Shown: positions 24,716 through 33,374 of the stretch, one piece after another | How positions within the stretch are numbered: position 1 is the first letter of the stretch | How the letters are laid out: each line of letters opens with the position of its first letter | Assembly (NCBI GenBank): GCA_902797995.1 | Contig: CADBUX010000009.1 | Span: 1 to 40,853, forward strand | Origin: an uncultured Erysipelotrichaceae bacterium | GTDB taxonomy: Bacteria; Bacillota_I; Bacilli_A; RF39; UBA660 | Direction: 5' to 3' | Length of the DNA: 40,853 nucleotides | Position numbers and translations under genes: made by a program | Notes under the pieces: generated by a model | What the model saw: only the letters and a program-made list of their open reading frames with translations | Told to the model about the DNA's origin: nothing | The model's database searches: none

Positions 24716-25762
24716 TTATTTGAATAGTTTTTTTAGTTTTTGAAAGAATGATTCATGTGCTTCGCGCAAATATACCTTTTCTTTATGAATTAGATCTTTG
24801 TCAAGGTATATTAGTATTTCTCCTACTTCATTTTTTGTTTTATTATTAAACATAATTTTTTTACTTATTTTATCCTTTTCTTCTTTTGTTAAAGGATAGA
24901 TAAATGAATTTTTTATATATAACTTACCATCAAGATTACTCTTATAATTAAAACTATTTTTATCAAGTATTAAATAATTTTTATATTTAGAAAACATATT
25001 TTCATACATACTTATATGATTATTGTAACCATAAGTATTACCTCGTGATGCTATTACTAAGTTTAAATCATTATTTGAAGCACTACTAACAAGTAATCTT
25101 CCAGCTTTTGGAGTATATCCTGTTTTTCCTCCGGTTGCTTTATTATATCTATCTAGTATTTCTGTTCTATTCTTAAAGTAATAACTTTTTTTATCACTAC
25201 TTGTCTTATAAGTTTTAGTTTTAACTATATCTCTAAAGCTTTTATTATTATAAGCATAAGAGTAAATAGTAGCTAAATCATGCACTGATGAGGTGTTTTT
25301 AGTAGTATCATCTAGTCCTGTTGGGTTTTCAAAATTAGTGTTTTTTAGATTTAGTTGTCTTGCTTTTTCATTCATTAGTTTTACGAAGTTTTCTACATTG
25401 CCTCCAGTATGATTTGCTAAGGCAAGAGCAGCATCATTACCACTTCTAAGTATCATTCCATATAACAAATCATTAAGTAGCATATTTTCACCTGGCTCTA
25501 TATAGATATTGGTACCATCTGCAATTAAGATTTCGTTGCCTACTTTTACCACGTCCAAAGGATTAGAGTTTTCGATAGCTACAATTGCAGTCATAATTTT
25601 AGTAGTAGAAGCTGGATATATTTGTTCATTTATATTTTGTCCATTTAATATTCGTTTCGAGTCTATATCCATTACTATATAATTGTTTAATATTTCTTGG
25701 GCAGAAATCTTTAATGGTGTTATAAGAAATATAAGTATTGGTAATATTAATATTTTTTTCAC
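24716..25762 (-). CDS. dacF: D-alanyl-D-alanine carboxypeptidase (PBP5/DacF-like)
   Basis: A ~348-residue serine peptidase that trims pentapeptide stems in peptidoglycan. An N-terminal signal peptide (LPILIFLITPLKISA) precedes the catalytic motifs: PASTTKIMTA (S-x-x-K), SGNDAALAL (SGN) and TGGKTGYTPKAG (KTG). The C-terminus (KLKKLFK) is short and basic; a clear amphipathic anchor as in E. coli PBP5 is not visible. The start is probably GTG at 25762: AGGTGG lies 5 bases upstream, and the GTG at 25771 lies inside that site. It lies near rluB and fits the wall-synthesis theme. Confidence 0.9.
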   Translation of the reverse strand: MKKILILPILIFLITPLKISAQEILNNYIVMDIDSKRILNGQNINEQIYPASTTKIMTAIVAIENSNPLDVVKVGNEILIADGTNIYIEPGENMLLNDLLYGMILRSGNDAALALANHTGGNVENFVKLMNEKARQLNLKNTNFENPTGLDDTTKNTSSVHDLATIYSYAYNNKSFRDIVKTKTYKTSSDKKSYYFKNRTEILDRYNKATGGKTGYTPKAGRLLVSSASNNDLNLVIASRGNTYGYNNHISMYENMFSKYKNYLILDKNSFNYKSNLDGKLYIKNSFIYPLTKEEKDKISKKIMFNNKTKNEVGEILIYLDKDLIHKEKVYLREAHESFFQKLKKLFK

Positions 25763-25810
25763 ATTGACCACCTATAAAATATTATGAAAAAAATACTTAT
25801 TATTGCACAT

Positions 25811-25851
25811 AAAAAAGAGTTTGTGAATTATATATATTTTTCACAAACTCT
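25811..25851 (-). terminator. Strong terminator beyond the sensor-kinase-like gene
   Basis: AAAGAGTTTGTGAA pairs with TTCACAAACTCTTT (14 bp), with A and T runs on the two sides. The hairpin holds the stop codon of the upstream gene. Confidence 0.85.
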
Positions 25852-27660
25852 TTTTATTTCTTCTTCTATATTTTCTTCTAGTATGCAATCTTTAAATCCA
25901 TCTTCTATAAAATGTTCTTTTATAAACTCTTTATCTTTTTTGATTGTAATAATTACTGGAATATCAAATTTCTTTATTTTTTGTAATTCTTTTAAAATAG
26001 TATATCCTGAATCTGGTTTCATTTCATCTTTTAATACTATTGCATCATAAGTATCTCCAGATTTAACTTTATCTATTACATCTTTTCCTACTAGTGTAAG
26101 TACTGGATCTAAATCATATTTTGAAAACAATCTTCCTTCTTTTTCTAATTCTTCTGCTATATCACTTGCTATTAAAACTCTTTTTTTAGATTTTACTGTG
26201 TTACTATACTTTTTTGTTGTAGAATTTTCTATTACATTTTTTGTTTTACCTACTTTTTGATCTATAACTACTACAACAATAGTACCTTTGTCGCCTTCAC
26301 TTTTTATACTAATAGAGCCCCCAAGCATCTTTATTATTTTAATTACTACAGGAAGTTCTAAATCTAGGCTATCAATCTTTTCAAATTCCTCAAGAGACAT
26401 TTCTTCATTTGATGAAAGCAATTCATTTACTTTAGAAATGTTCATTCCTTTCCCTGAGTCTTTTATAGTGAATATCATTCTACAAGTATCATATCTTACT
26501 AAAGTATCAACATCTACATCTATAAAACCTTTTTCAGTATACTTAATACTATTTGATATAATTGACAATAATACTTGTCTTAATTTTATATAATCTCCAC
26601 ATAGTTTTTCTGGATAACTATTAAATGTTTTTAGACTGAACTTAATATCCTCATCTTTTCCTTCAACACTTAGTTTATTCTTAGTATTAGTTTCAATATC
26701 TACAAAAAGTTTTTTTGTTATGTATTCTGTATCTTGCATTTTTAACTTTTTAAAATCAGTGGATGATATATTAGTAATATCATTTATTATAAAGTAAGCA
26801 TTATTAGCATCTTGTTCAATTAACTGAAGTATATGATTTCTTTCAGTCATATTTTTAGCATTTCGATATGCTTTTACATTTTCCATAATATCTTTTACTG
26901 GAACTTTCATTTCTTGTGAAACTTTAAATAAGAAATTAGATTTATCATTAACTGTTTGTTCTACAAGTTCTTTATTTCTTAAAAGCGTATCTATCATTTG
27001 CATATCAGGATTTTCTATTGTATGGAACATTATAAATGCAATAAATATAAATATTGGATTTATTATATAGTTAAGTGATGGATTAAGCATTATAATAACT
27101 ACTACTAAAGAACCTAAAACTATTAATAAATATAATGGTATATATTTTTTATCCTTTAAATTCTTATGATTTAATAATAAGAATATTATTTGAGCAATGA
27201 ATCCTGAAGCAAACATTGTATATGTAAACATAATCGCAGGGCCTCCTGCTACAGCACCAGAATCCGACACATCTACAGTTATTGGTAGTATTAAAATTAG
27301 TAATACACTTGCAATTTCAAGTATATTAAATACTTTTCTAGATTTAACTTCATTTATTTTATCTTTAATAGATACATGCATAAAATAATTAGTCATTATA
27401 GAAATCCATAATATTAAGCATATTAGATAAAGCTTATTAAGCACTTTTATAAAGATTATATTGAAGTTAAAACTTGGTGTTACTACAAGTCCTAATACTA
27501 AACCACTTAAAGAAATAAATACATTAGCTATTAAAAAGTTTTTATATGTTTCATCTTCAAATTGTTTAGACCTTTTTTTTCTAAAAAATATTATACTTGT
27601 TGATATTATTATCAGAAATGCATAAATATTAATTAATAAAAATCCTAAAATACTACCCAT
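25828..27660 (-). CDS. Degenerate membrane hybrid histidine kinase with receiver
   Basis: About 610 residues. Roughly 210 residues hold six to seven membrane segments, followed by a HisKA-like helix (FLFKVSQEMKVPVKDIMENV), an ATPase domain (LRQVLLSIISNSIKYTEKG; DSGKGM) and a C-terminal receiver-like domain (KRVLIASD...DAIVLKDEMKPDSGY). The phosphoacceptor His of the normal SHEIRTPL pattern is Gln249 here, so classical autophosphorylation should be lost. The N-box Asn and the receiver Asp are kept; the receiver's N-terminal acidic pair is reduced to one Asp. I use the ATG at 27660 (GGAGAGTGATGAT upstream). It lies 29 bases downstream of the acyl-CoA synthetase-like gene and is probably co-transcribed with it. 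It may act as a pseudokinase sensor or scaffold. Confidence 0.75.
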   Translation of the reverse strand: MGSILGFLLINIYAFLIIISTSIIFFRKKRSKQFEDETYKNFLIANVFISLSGLVLGLVVTPSFNFNIIFIKVLNKLYLICLILWISIMTNYFMHVSIKDKINEVKSRKVFNILEIASVLLILILPITVDVSDSGAVAGGPAIMFTYTMFASGFIAQIIFLLLNHKNLKDKKYIPLYLLIVLGSLVVVIIMLNPSLNYIINPIFIFIAFIMFHTIENPDMQMIDTLLRNKELVEQTVNDKSNFLFKVSQEMKVPVKDIMENVKAYRNAKNMTERNHILQLIEQDANNAYFIINDITNISSTDFKKLKMQDTEYITKKLFVDIETNTKNKLSVEGKDEDIKFSLKTFNSYPEKLCGDYIKLRQVLLSIISNSIKYTEKGFIDVDVDTLVRYDTCRMIFTIKDSGKGMNISKVNELLSSNEEMSLEEFEKIDSLDLELPVVIKIIKMLGGSISIKSEGDKGTIVVVVIDQKVGKTKNVIENSTTKKYSNTVKSKKRVLIASDIAEELEKEGRLFSKYDLDPVLTLVGKDVIDKVKSGDTYDAIVLKDEMKPDSGYTILKELQKIKKFDIPVIITIKKDKEFIKEHFIEDGFKDCILEENIEEEIKRVCEKYI

Positions 27661-27688
27661 ATCATCACTCTCCAATTATTATTTTTTA

Positions 27689-29686
27689 CTATTTTAATTC
27701 TCTTACTTTACCCTTTTTATTTTTGAATATATCGATACTATCGACTTTAACATTTGTTTCGTTTACTACTACGTTTATTTCGTCTCCGGTTACACCTTCA
27801 GCTTCCAATGCTTTGAAATCAACTTTATTACCTTTATTTAGTGGAAGAGTCTTTCTTATTTTGAATTTTGAAGGGATTTGTCTAGAATTCATATCAGGGT
27901 TCCCTATTATATTATTATAAACTATTTCTTTAACAATTTCAATTTGTTCTTCATCGCTTAAATCATTTTTTTCAAGAACCAGATGGCACATTGGCATTTG
28001 TCCTCTTATATCTCTGTCATAATATGGAACAATTCTAGCATATTTTACATTTTTGTTTTCTTCGATAGGTCTTTCGATTTCGGATGGTTTTACTTTATAG
28101 CCATCAATTCTTGCAAAAGATCTTCCTTTTCTTTCGTCTATAAAGAAGCACCCATCTTTGTCCATGTAGCCTATATCTTTTGTTCTGATATAACTTTTAC
28201 CATCCATTTCATAATGTGGAACAATTGTTTCTCCGTGAAGCATTCCGTTTGTTACATGCTCTGCAGATACTACTATTTCACCACGAAGAACGTCCATATC
28301 ATCTTCAAAACGAAGTGGCACTAATCTATCTTCAACTTCTGGATCTACCATAGTATATATTGTTTTTGGAGCAGGTATACCAATTGTATTTGGTTTATTA
28401 TAATCGTTTTTTGCATATGTACCACATCCACAGAATTCACTCATGCCGTGACCTTTTTCAACCTCGGCGTTACTTCCGTGACTTCTTAGCCATTTGTTTA
28501 TTCTTTCCTCATCTTCATAAGTCATAGCATCTCCACCATAAACTATTCTATCGATAAATGATAAATCTTCATTTTTTAATAGTTCATAGTCAGGTAGTGC
28601 TGTTAAGAATGCTGGTGGCGTCATAATAGCACTTGGTTTATGTCTTTTTAAAAGGTATCCAAAATCACTTAACATAAACTCAGGTATATGAATATTAATA
28701 CCTTTATTGTAATATGTTTGAATATCGTTGTTGTATCTTCCAAAAGGCGCAAAGCCAGGAAGTAAATGTAAAGACGATTCTCCTTCATGTGGTCCTACTC
28801 CTGCTATTTCACATTGAACAATAGATGCAATAGCGTTTTTATTAGAAAGTGCAATTGGTTTTGGCCTTGCTCCACTTGTTCCTGATGTGTGTCCTATATA
28901 GTTAATTAATTCAGGATTCGTTACTATTTCTAATTTAGAATTTTTACATTCTTTTACTAAATCTTTATATTCATAAACATTAAGTGGAGATGTTTTGATA
29001 GCATTTTGCATCATAACATTTTCTTGCTGTATATCACGCATTAACTTATCTTTTACTTTTAGTAATTCTTCTAATGGGATATCATCATTTATTTCATAAT
29101 TACCACTTTTTAATTTTTCATAATTTACTACATCTTTTAAATACTCGTACATTGCTAAATCATCCATGCTATCAGAAGCATGAAGAATAATTACATCGTT
29201 TATACCAAGTTCTTTTAATTCATTTTCGATTGGTTTAATCATCCAGAGATAACATTTATCTGCTGCTACTATGTACTTTGGTTTTTCATATTTGATTATT
29301 TCAAGTAGTTTTTTAGAGTTCGCAACTGGATCCATACTATCTGGTCTTGGATCAATATAATCTGTTATTGCACCAATCTGTGTTGCTCCAAACCAAAGTT
29401 CTTCTTCTTCTGGAATATTTGGAACCATGCTTAAAATAATATCACTTTGTTTTACGCCAAGATCTGATAAAACTTTTGAGGCGGTATTTACTCTATCCCA
29501 CATTTCATCATAGCTTACTCTTTTCCCATAATATTCATAAGCAGTTTTTGATTTTCTCCATTTGTTTCTCATTTTCAGAACTTCTACCATATTAGTTTTT
29601 GGTTCATCCTCAGGTATATACTCCCCTTCATAATATTTCATCCACGGTCTATCTATATGTGGATATCCTGTTTTTTTATTTTCCAT
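27689..29686 (-). CDS. AMP-forming acyl-CoA synthetase/ligase-like enzyme
   Basis: About 665 residues of the ANL superfamily, which activates carboxylic acids as acyl-AMP. Features: GHTSGTSGARPKPIALS (AMP/phosphate loop) near residue 270, LLPGFAPFGRYN, IMTPPAFLTALP, YGGDAMTYEDEERIN, EKGHGMSEFCGCGTY (core motif of the active site), RTKDIGYMDKDGCFFIDERKGRSFARIDGYKVKPSEIE (hinge) and a C-terminal LPLNKGNKVDFKALEAEG with the catalytic Lys. The substrate is unknown: fatty acid or a related acid is plausible given the neighbouring phospholipid genes. The start at 29686 has GGGGAGGAAGTAT upstream. A TTTCAA-17-TATAAT promoter lies at 29730-29758. Confidence 0.85.
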   Translation of the reverse strand: MENKKTGYPHIDRPWMKYYEGEYIPEDEPKTNMVEVLKMRNKWRKSKTAYEYYGKRVSYDEMWDRVNTASKVLSDLGVKQSDIILSMVPNIPEEEELWFGATQIGAITDYIDPRPDSMDPVANSKKLLEIIKYEKPKYIVAADKCYLWMIKPIENELKELGINDVIILHASDSMDDLAMYEYLKDVVNYEKLKSGNYEINDDIPLEELLKVKDKLMRDIQQENVMMQNAIKTSPLNVYEYKDLVKECKNSKLEIVTNPELINYIGHTSGTSGARPKPIALSNKNAIASIVQCEIAGVGPHEGESSLHLLPGFAPFGRYNNDIQTYYNKGINIHIPEFMLSDFGYLLKRHKPSAIMTPPAFLTALPDYELLKNEDLSFIDRIVYGGDAMTYEDEERINKWLRSHGSNAEVEKGHGMSEFCGCGTYAKNDYNKPNTIGIPAPKTIYTMVDPEVEDRLVPLRFEDDMDVLRGEIVVSAEHVTNGMLHGETIVPHYEMDGKSYIRTKDIGYMDKDGCFFIDERKGRSFARIDGYKVKPSEIERPIEENKNVKYARIVPYYDRDIRGQMPMCHLVLEKNDLSDEEQIEIVKEIVYNNIIGNPDMNSRQIPSKFKIRKTLPLNKGNKVDFKALEAEGVTGDEINVVVNETNVKVDSIDIFKNKKGKVRELK

Positions 29687-29729
29687 ATACTTCCTCCCCT
29701 GTATTTTGTATATTTTATATAATAAATAC

Positions 29730-29758
29730 ATTATAACATCTTGTTATTATTTTTGAAA
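29730..29758 (-). promoter_or_regulatory. Promoter of the acyl-CoA synthetase/kinase pair
   Basis: TTTCAA (29753-29758) and TATAAT (29730-29735) with 17 bases between on the minus strand, about 45 bases before the ATG. Confidence 0.5.
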
Positions 29759-29791
29759 GATTTTGTGTAAAGTGTTGACATTAATATTTTA

Positions 29792-29832
29792 AAAAACAAA
29801 ATACCTAACTTCTAATTAAGCATTTTGTTTTT
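29792..29832 (-). terminator. Terminator of the pssA-psd-flippase operon
   Basis: AAAAACAAAAT (29792-29802)/ATTTTGTTTTT (29822-29832), with T run in RNA sense. It overlaps the stop codon. Confidence 0.7.
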
Positions 29833-30852
29833 AATTCTATATGATATTACATTTATAATTATTGCTAAACCACAAATTAATAAAGGTATATAAAATGAAA
29901 AGGTTCTAGTAAGGAGCATTCCTACATCTGCATATTTTAATCCAAATATATTTATAAATATATTTTTAAAAGTTGCCTCAGAAAGCACTGTTCCTCCAGG
30001 AAGTGGCATAACTCCTGCTGCTAGTTGTACGCTTACTTGAATTGATAATAAATCTAAATAGCAAAAACTATTAAATCCTAAAGCTCTATATACTACATAT
30101 GCCGTAGAAAATAGAATTAATCTTTGAGCAAATGTTATAACAAATGTAAAAAATGTAGTTCTTTTATTATTTTTTAAATATTTCAATTCACCTTTATATT
30201 TATCTAAAAACTCTTCTAAATTAAAAGATTTTACTCTTTTTTCAAATATCTTAAACTTTGAACCAATTTTAAGTATAATTTTTAGAATTCTTTTTATATA
30301 TCTTTGTTTAAACATAAGCATATAGCAAACAATTACTAGAAGAACATTCCCTAATAAGCTTATTATAAAAAATACTATATATATACTGTTATAATTAAAT
30401 ATATATTGTGGTTTAAAAATCAAAGCAATAATTCCTAAAAGAATTACTATTACTTTAAAATAAATAGTATTTAGAATAAGCGTTATATAACTTTTTCTAA
30501 CTGGTATCTTATCTTTTGTCATATAGTAAAGCTGTACAGGTTGTCCTCCGGTTGCAGAAGGCGTTATACCACTAAAGTAAAATTCAACCATTGAGTAGAA
30601 TATACCTTTATTTAAAGTTATATTATTTTCTAATGATTTTAATGTTAGTTTCATATATATTCCTTGTAATGCGAAATATAAGCCTATCATTAAGAAAAAA
30701 ACTAATAAATAAATCTTATTTATTCTACTTATGTCATCTACTATTGAAGAAAGTGAATCATTTTTAAAAATGCTATAAAGTGTTAATGTAATAATCAATA
30801 TCAATAATAAAAACATAAGCAAATATTTCTTCTTATTTTTTATGGAGAACAC
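29812..30852 (-). CDS. LPG-synthase TM-domain (UPF0104) flippase-like protein
   Basis: A 346-residue membrane protein with about eight segments of the lysylphosphatidylglycerol synthase transmembrane family (MprF N-terminal part, AglD/UPF0104), here without a C-terminal aminoacyl-transferase domain. Conserved landmarks are FSGITPSATGGQPVQLYYMTKDKIPVRKS and a late ...GVMPLPGGTVLSEATF. Such stand-alone proteins are believed to flip lipids. It overlaps psd by 20 bases and pssA-psd by one base, so three lipid genes are translationally coupled. The likely substrate is a phospholipid such as phosphatidylethanolamine, inferred from the neighbours only. Confidence 0.8.
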   Translation of the reverse strand: MFSIKNKKKYLLMFLLLILIITLTLYSIFKNDSLSSIVDDISRINKIYLLVFFLMIGLYFALQGIYMKLTLKSLENNITLNKGIFYSMVEFYFSGITPSATGGQPVQLYYMTKDKIPVRKSYITLILNTIYFKVIVILLGIIALIFKPQYIFNYNSIYIVFFIISLLGNVLLVIVCYMLMFKQRYIKRILKIILKIGSKFKIFEKRVKSFNLEEFLDKYKGELKYLKNNKRTTFFTFVITFAQRLILFSTAYVVYRALGFNSFCYLDLLSIQVSVQLAAGVMPLPGGTVLSEATFKNIFINIFGLKYADVGMLLTRTFSFYIPLLICGLAIIINVISYRIKNKMLN

Positions 30853-31675
30853 CTCCCACTCTATTTCCTAGTTTAACAATTGTTTCAATATTATTCTTAC
30901 TATTTTCTAGGATTTGCTTATCAACTTTTACTTTATTTTTTTCTAATAATAGCACTATTGTGGAACCTCCAAATTCAAAATGACCTTTTTCATCACCTTT
31001 TTTAAAGCTGGTAACTGGTTCATTTACTATTTTACCTATCATCATGGCTCCTACTTCAATATAACAAACATTGCCTAGATTTTTACACTTTAAAAAACTC
31101 ACATTTCTTGTGTTTTCTGTAAATACTTTATATTTTTTAAAAGCTATAGGCTGAACTGTATGAAGAATTCCTTTAATTTGTTTGCTTGATAAAACTATTC
31201 CATCATCTGGAAAACAATAATGATGATAATCATGGGCTTCTAATCTAAATATCAAAGCATATTCGTATTTGTTAGCACTATCTTGTATTAGTTCCTCTAC
31301 TGTATACACTGAGTTTTTTATTTTAAAACTACTATTTTTATCTATTTTATAAACTGTTAGTTTGGAATCTGCAATAGCAATTAAACCATCCTCTATTTTT
31401 CTTTTATTCTTTTTTATTTTTCTTATGAAAAAGTCATTAAAAGAATTATAATCTTTTTCTTGATACTCATTCATATCGATATTATTACTTTTTATAAATG
31501 ATTTTATTTTTATTGTTGATAATTTTGAGTTCATATATTTGGCATATATTTTTGCTACCAAATGAGAAGTAATTATTTTTAATATTAGTCTTCCTAGTAT
31601 AGTATTATATAAAAATTTTAAGGCTTTTGATTTTTTACTTTTAACTAATCTTTTTGTTTTTAAATCATAATACAT
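30833..31675 (-). CDS. psd: Phosphatidylserine decarboxylase
   Basis: The 280-residue precursor decarboxylates phosphatidylserine to phosphatidylethanolamine. It cleaves itself at a Gly-Ser in FEFGGSTIVLL (Ser238), where the new N-terminal pyruvoyl group forms. The catalytic Asp (IADSK, Asp103) and His (LEAHDYHHYCFP, His148/151 region) of the self-cleavage triad are present. Membrane attachment is likely through the N-terminal hydrophobic helix (LYNTILGRLILKIITSHLVA). Its ATG overlaps the pssA stop by one base (TAATG), so the pathway enzymes are co-translated. Assignment is firm. Confidence 0.93.
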   Translation of the reverse strand: MYYDLKTKRLVKSKKSKALKFLYNTILGRLILKIITSHLVAKIYAKYMNSKLSTIKIKSFIKSNNIDMNEYQEKDYNSFNDFFIRKIKKNKRKIEDGLIAIADSKLTVYKIDKNSSFKIKNSVYTVEELIQDSANKYEYALIFRLEAHDYHHYCFPDDGIVLSSKQIKGILHTVQPIAFKKYKVFTENTRNVSFLKCKNLGNVCYIEVGAMMIGKIVNEPVTSFKKGDEKGHFEFGGSTIVLLLEKNKVKVDKQILENSKNNIETIVKLGNRVGGVLHKK

Positions 31676-32301
31676 TATCTAATTACCAAAAGTAGGATAA
31701 CTAATATAATCGAGATGATTGGTACTATTACATATGCTTTGCCTTTTAGTTTTGGAACTTTAATATTTAGGATAAATAAGAAAGCTATTATATATGTAGC
31801 TACTAAATAAATAGTTTCGAAATTACTTTCAGAAATTACACCATGAAATAGACCAAGTATTGGAAAAATGAATGCTGTTGTTGTTACTGGAAGACCACTA
31901 TAATACTTTACTGGTTCATCAGTAACTGCAATCACATTAAAATGAGCAAGTCTTAATACTCCACATAAAATAAATAAAACAAATCCTATTATTGATATTA
32001 TAGTGTCCATACCTAGTGATAACATTATTACAACTGGTAAGCATACAAAACTTACTGTGTCTGCTAAAGAATCTATTTGAATACCAAACTGTTTATCATA
32101 TTCGTTTCTTTTACACATACGGGCAACTTTGCCATCAAACATATCACAAATACCTGCTAAAAGAAGGAATATTAAGGAATATCTAACATATGAAACTTCT
32201 AAAAAAGCAATTTTACTAAAAGCAAAATACATTGATAAAACTCCAAATATTACTCCTAAACACGTAATTAATACTGATTTTTTTATTTTTATTATAAACA
32301 T
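31675..32301 (-). CDS. pssA: CDP-diacylglycerol-serine O-phosphatidyltransferase
   Basis: The 208-residue integral membrane enzyme condenses CDP-diacylglycerol with serine. The CDP-alcohol phosphatidyltransferase signature is complete: DG-x2-AR-x8-G-x3-D-x3-D in FDGKVARMCKRNEYDKQFG with the following IQIDSLADTVSF. About six membrane segments are predicted. It is the first gene of the pssA-psd-flippase unit, divergent from rnhC. Together they allow phosphatidylethanolamine formation, which is typical of Gram-positives with PE but rare in Mollicutes. Assignment is firm. Confidence 0.93.
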   Translation of the reverse strand: MFIIKIKKSVLITCLGVIFGVLSMYFAFSKIAFLEVSYVRYSLIFLLLAGICDMFDGKVARMCKRNEYDKQFGIQIDSLADTVSFVCLPVVIMLSLGMDTIISIIGFVLFILCGVLRLAHFNVIAVTDEPVKYYSGLPVTTTAFIFPILGLFHGVISESNFETIYLVATYIIAFLFILNIKVPKLKGKAYVIVPIISIILVILLLVIR

Positions 32302-32453
32302 ATATACTACTCTCCTTAAACCTATTCAATCTAATTATATAATTTTTTACAGTATTTTGCAATTTGTATTTTGCGTTTTGTGAAATTAATTTGTTTTATG
32401 ATTTTTTTTCTTTATTTCTTTACTTTGTGTTATAATAACTCTAGGTGATATAG

Positions 32454-33347
32454 ATGAATGTTGTAATAAAAGTTGATGAAGAAACTAAGAAGAAAATGAT
32501 TGAATACTATAAAGATAAAGTTAGGGAAAAAACTCCACCATACGCTATATTTCAAGCTAAGGAAGAAGATACAATTATTACTTTATATTCATCAGGTAAA
32601 GCTATGTTTCAAGGAACTAGTGCATTTGTAGATGCCAATATGTGGAAAGCAATAAAAGAAAATGACGAAGAAGATACCGATACTACTGATTACATAAACA
32701 CGACATCAGTTGGATCAGATGAAGTTGGTACTGGTGATTATTTTGGACCAATTGTGGTAACAAGTGCTTATGTTAGAAAAGAAGATGTTTCTTTTTTAAA
32801 AGAACTTGGATGTACTGATTCTAAAAAGGTTACTGATGATAAAATTAAAAAGATTGCTCCAGAGATTATTAAAAAAATAAAGTATAAGAGTATTATTTTA
32901 AAAAACGAAGAATACAATGAAAAGTATTCAAAAGAAAACAATATGAATAAAATAAAGGCTATTATGCATAACAAAGTCCTTTCTTTGATACTTGATGAAG
33001 TTGATAAACCGGATTATGTTATTGTAGATGAGTTTGCAAGAGAAAATAGATATTATTCTTATTTAAACGAAATACCTAATGTTGTTAAAGGGATTACTTT
33101 TATTACTAAAGCAGAAAGTAAAAATTTAGCAGTTGCTGCTGCTTCAATTATAAGTAGATATATTTTTTTAAATGAATTTGATAAACTTTGCGATACTTAC
33201 CATTTACCTCTTCCAAAAGGAAGCGGTGCTTCTGTAGACGAAATTGGACAGGAAGCAGTAGAAAAATATGGAAAAGATATACTCGATAAGATTGCTAAAA
33301 AGAACTTTTCTAATACTAGTAGGATTTTAAAAACAAGAATTATATAA
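32454..33347 (+). CDS. rnhC: Ribonuclease HIII
   Basis: The 297-residue protein has the N-terminal TBP-like DNA-binding domain (about 1-80: MNVVIKVDEETKKKMIEYYKD...) and the catalytic domain beginning SVGSDEVGTGDYFGPIVVTSAYV, whose acidic residues (D and E of GSDEVG) are the active site of RNase HII/HIII. Later Asp (YVIVDEFARE) and the AESKNLAVAAASIISR segment complete the family pattern. It removes RNA from RNA-DNA hybrids. The extra N-terminal domain and the GSDEVGTGD motif distinguish HIII from HII. The ATG follows AGGTGATATAG. It ends at a bidirectional hairpin. A Mg2+-dependent enzyme that may matter in clearing TR-RNA/cDNA hybrids of the DGR, but that is speculation. Confidence 0.93.
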   Translation: MNVVIKVDEETKKKMIEYYKDKVREKTPPYAIFQAKEEDTIITLYSSGKAMFQGTSAFVDANMWKAIKENDEEDTDTTDYINTTSVGSDEVGTGDYFGPIVVTSAYVRKEDVSFLKELGCTDSKKVTDDKIKKIAPEIIKKIKYKSIILKNEEYNEKYSKENNMNKIKAIMHNKVLSLILDEVDKPDYVIVDEFARENRYYSYLNEIPNVVKGITFITKAESKNLAVAAASIISRYIFLNEFDKLCDTYHLPLPKGSGASVDEIGQEAVEKYGKDILDKIAKKNFSNTSRILKTRII

Positions 33348-33348
33348 A

Positions 33349-33374
33349 AAGCAAGTAATTACTTGCTTATTTTT
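33349..33374. terminator. Bidirectional terminator between rnhC and the DUF2974 gene
   Basis: The palindrome AAGCAAGTAATTACTTGCTT (33349-33368) is flanked by A and T runs and serves both converging genes. Confidence 0.75.
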
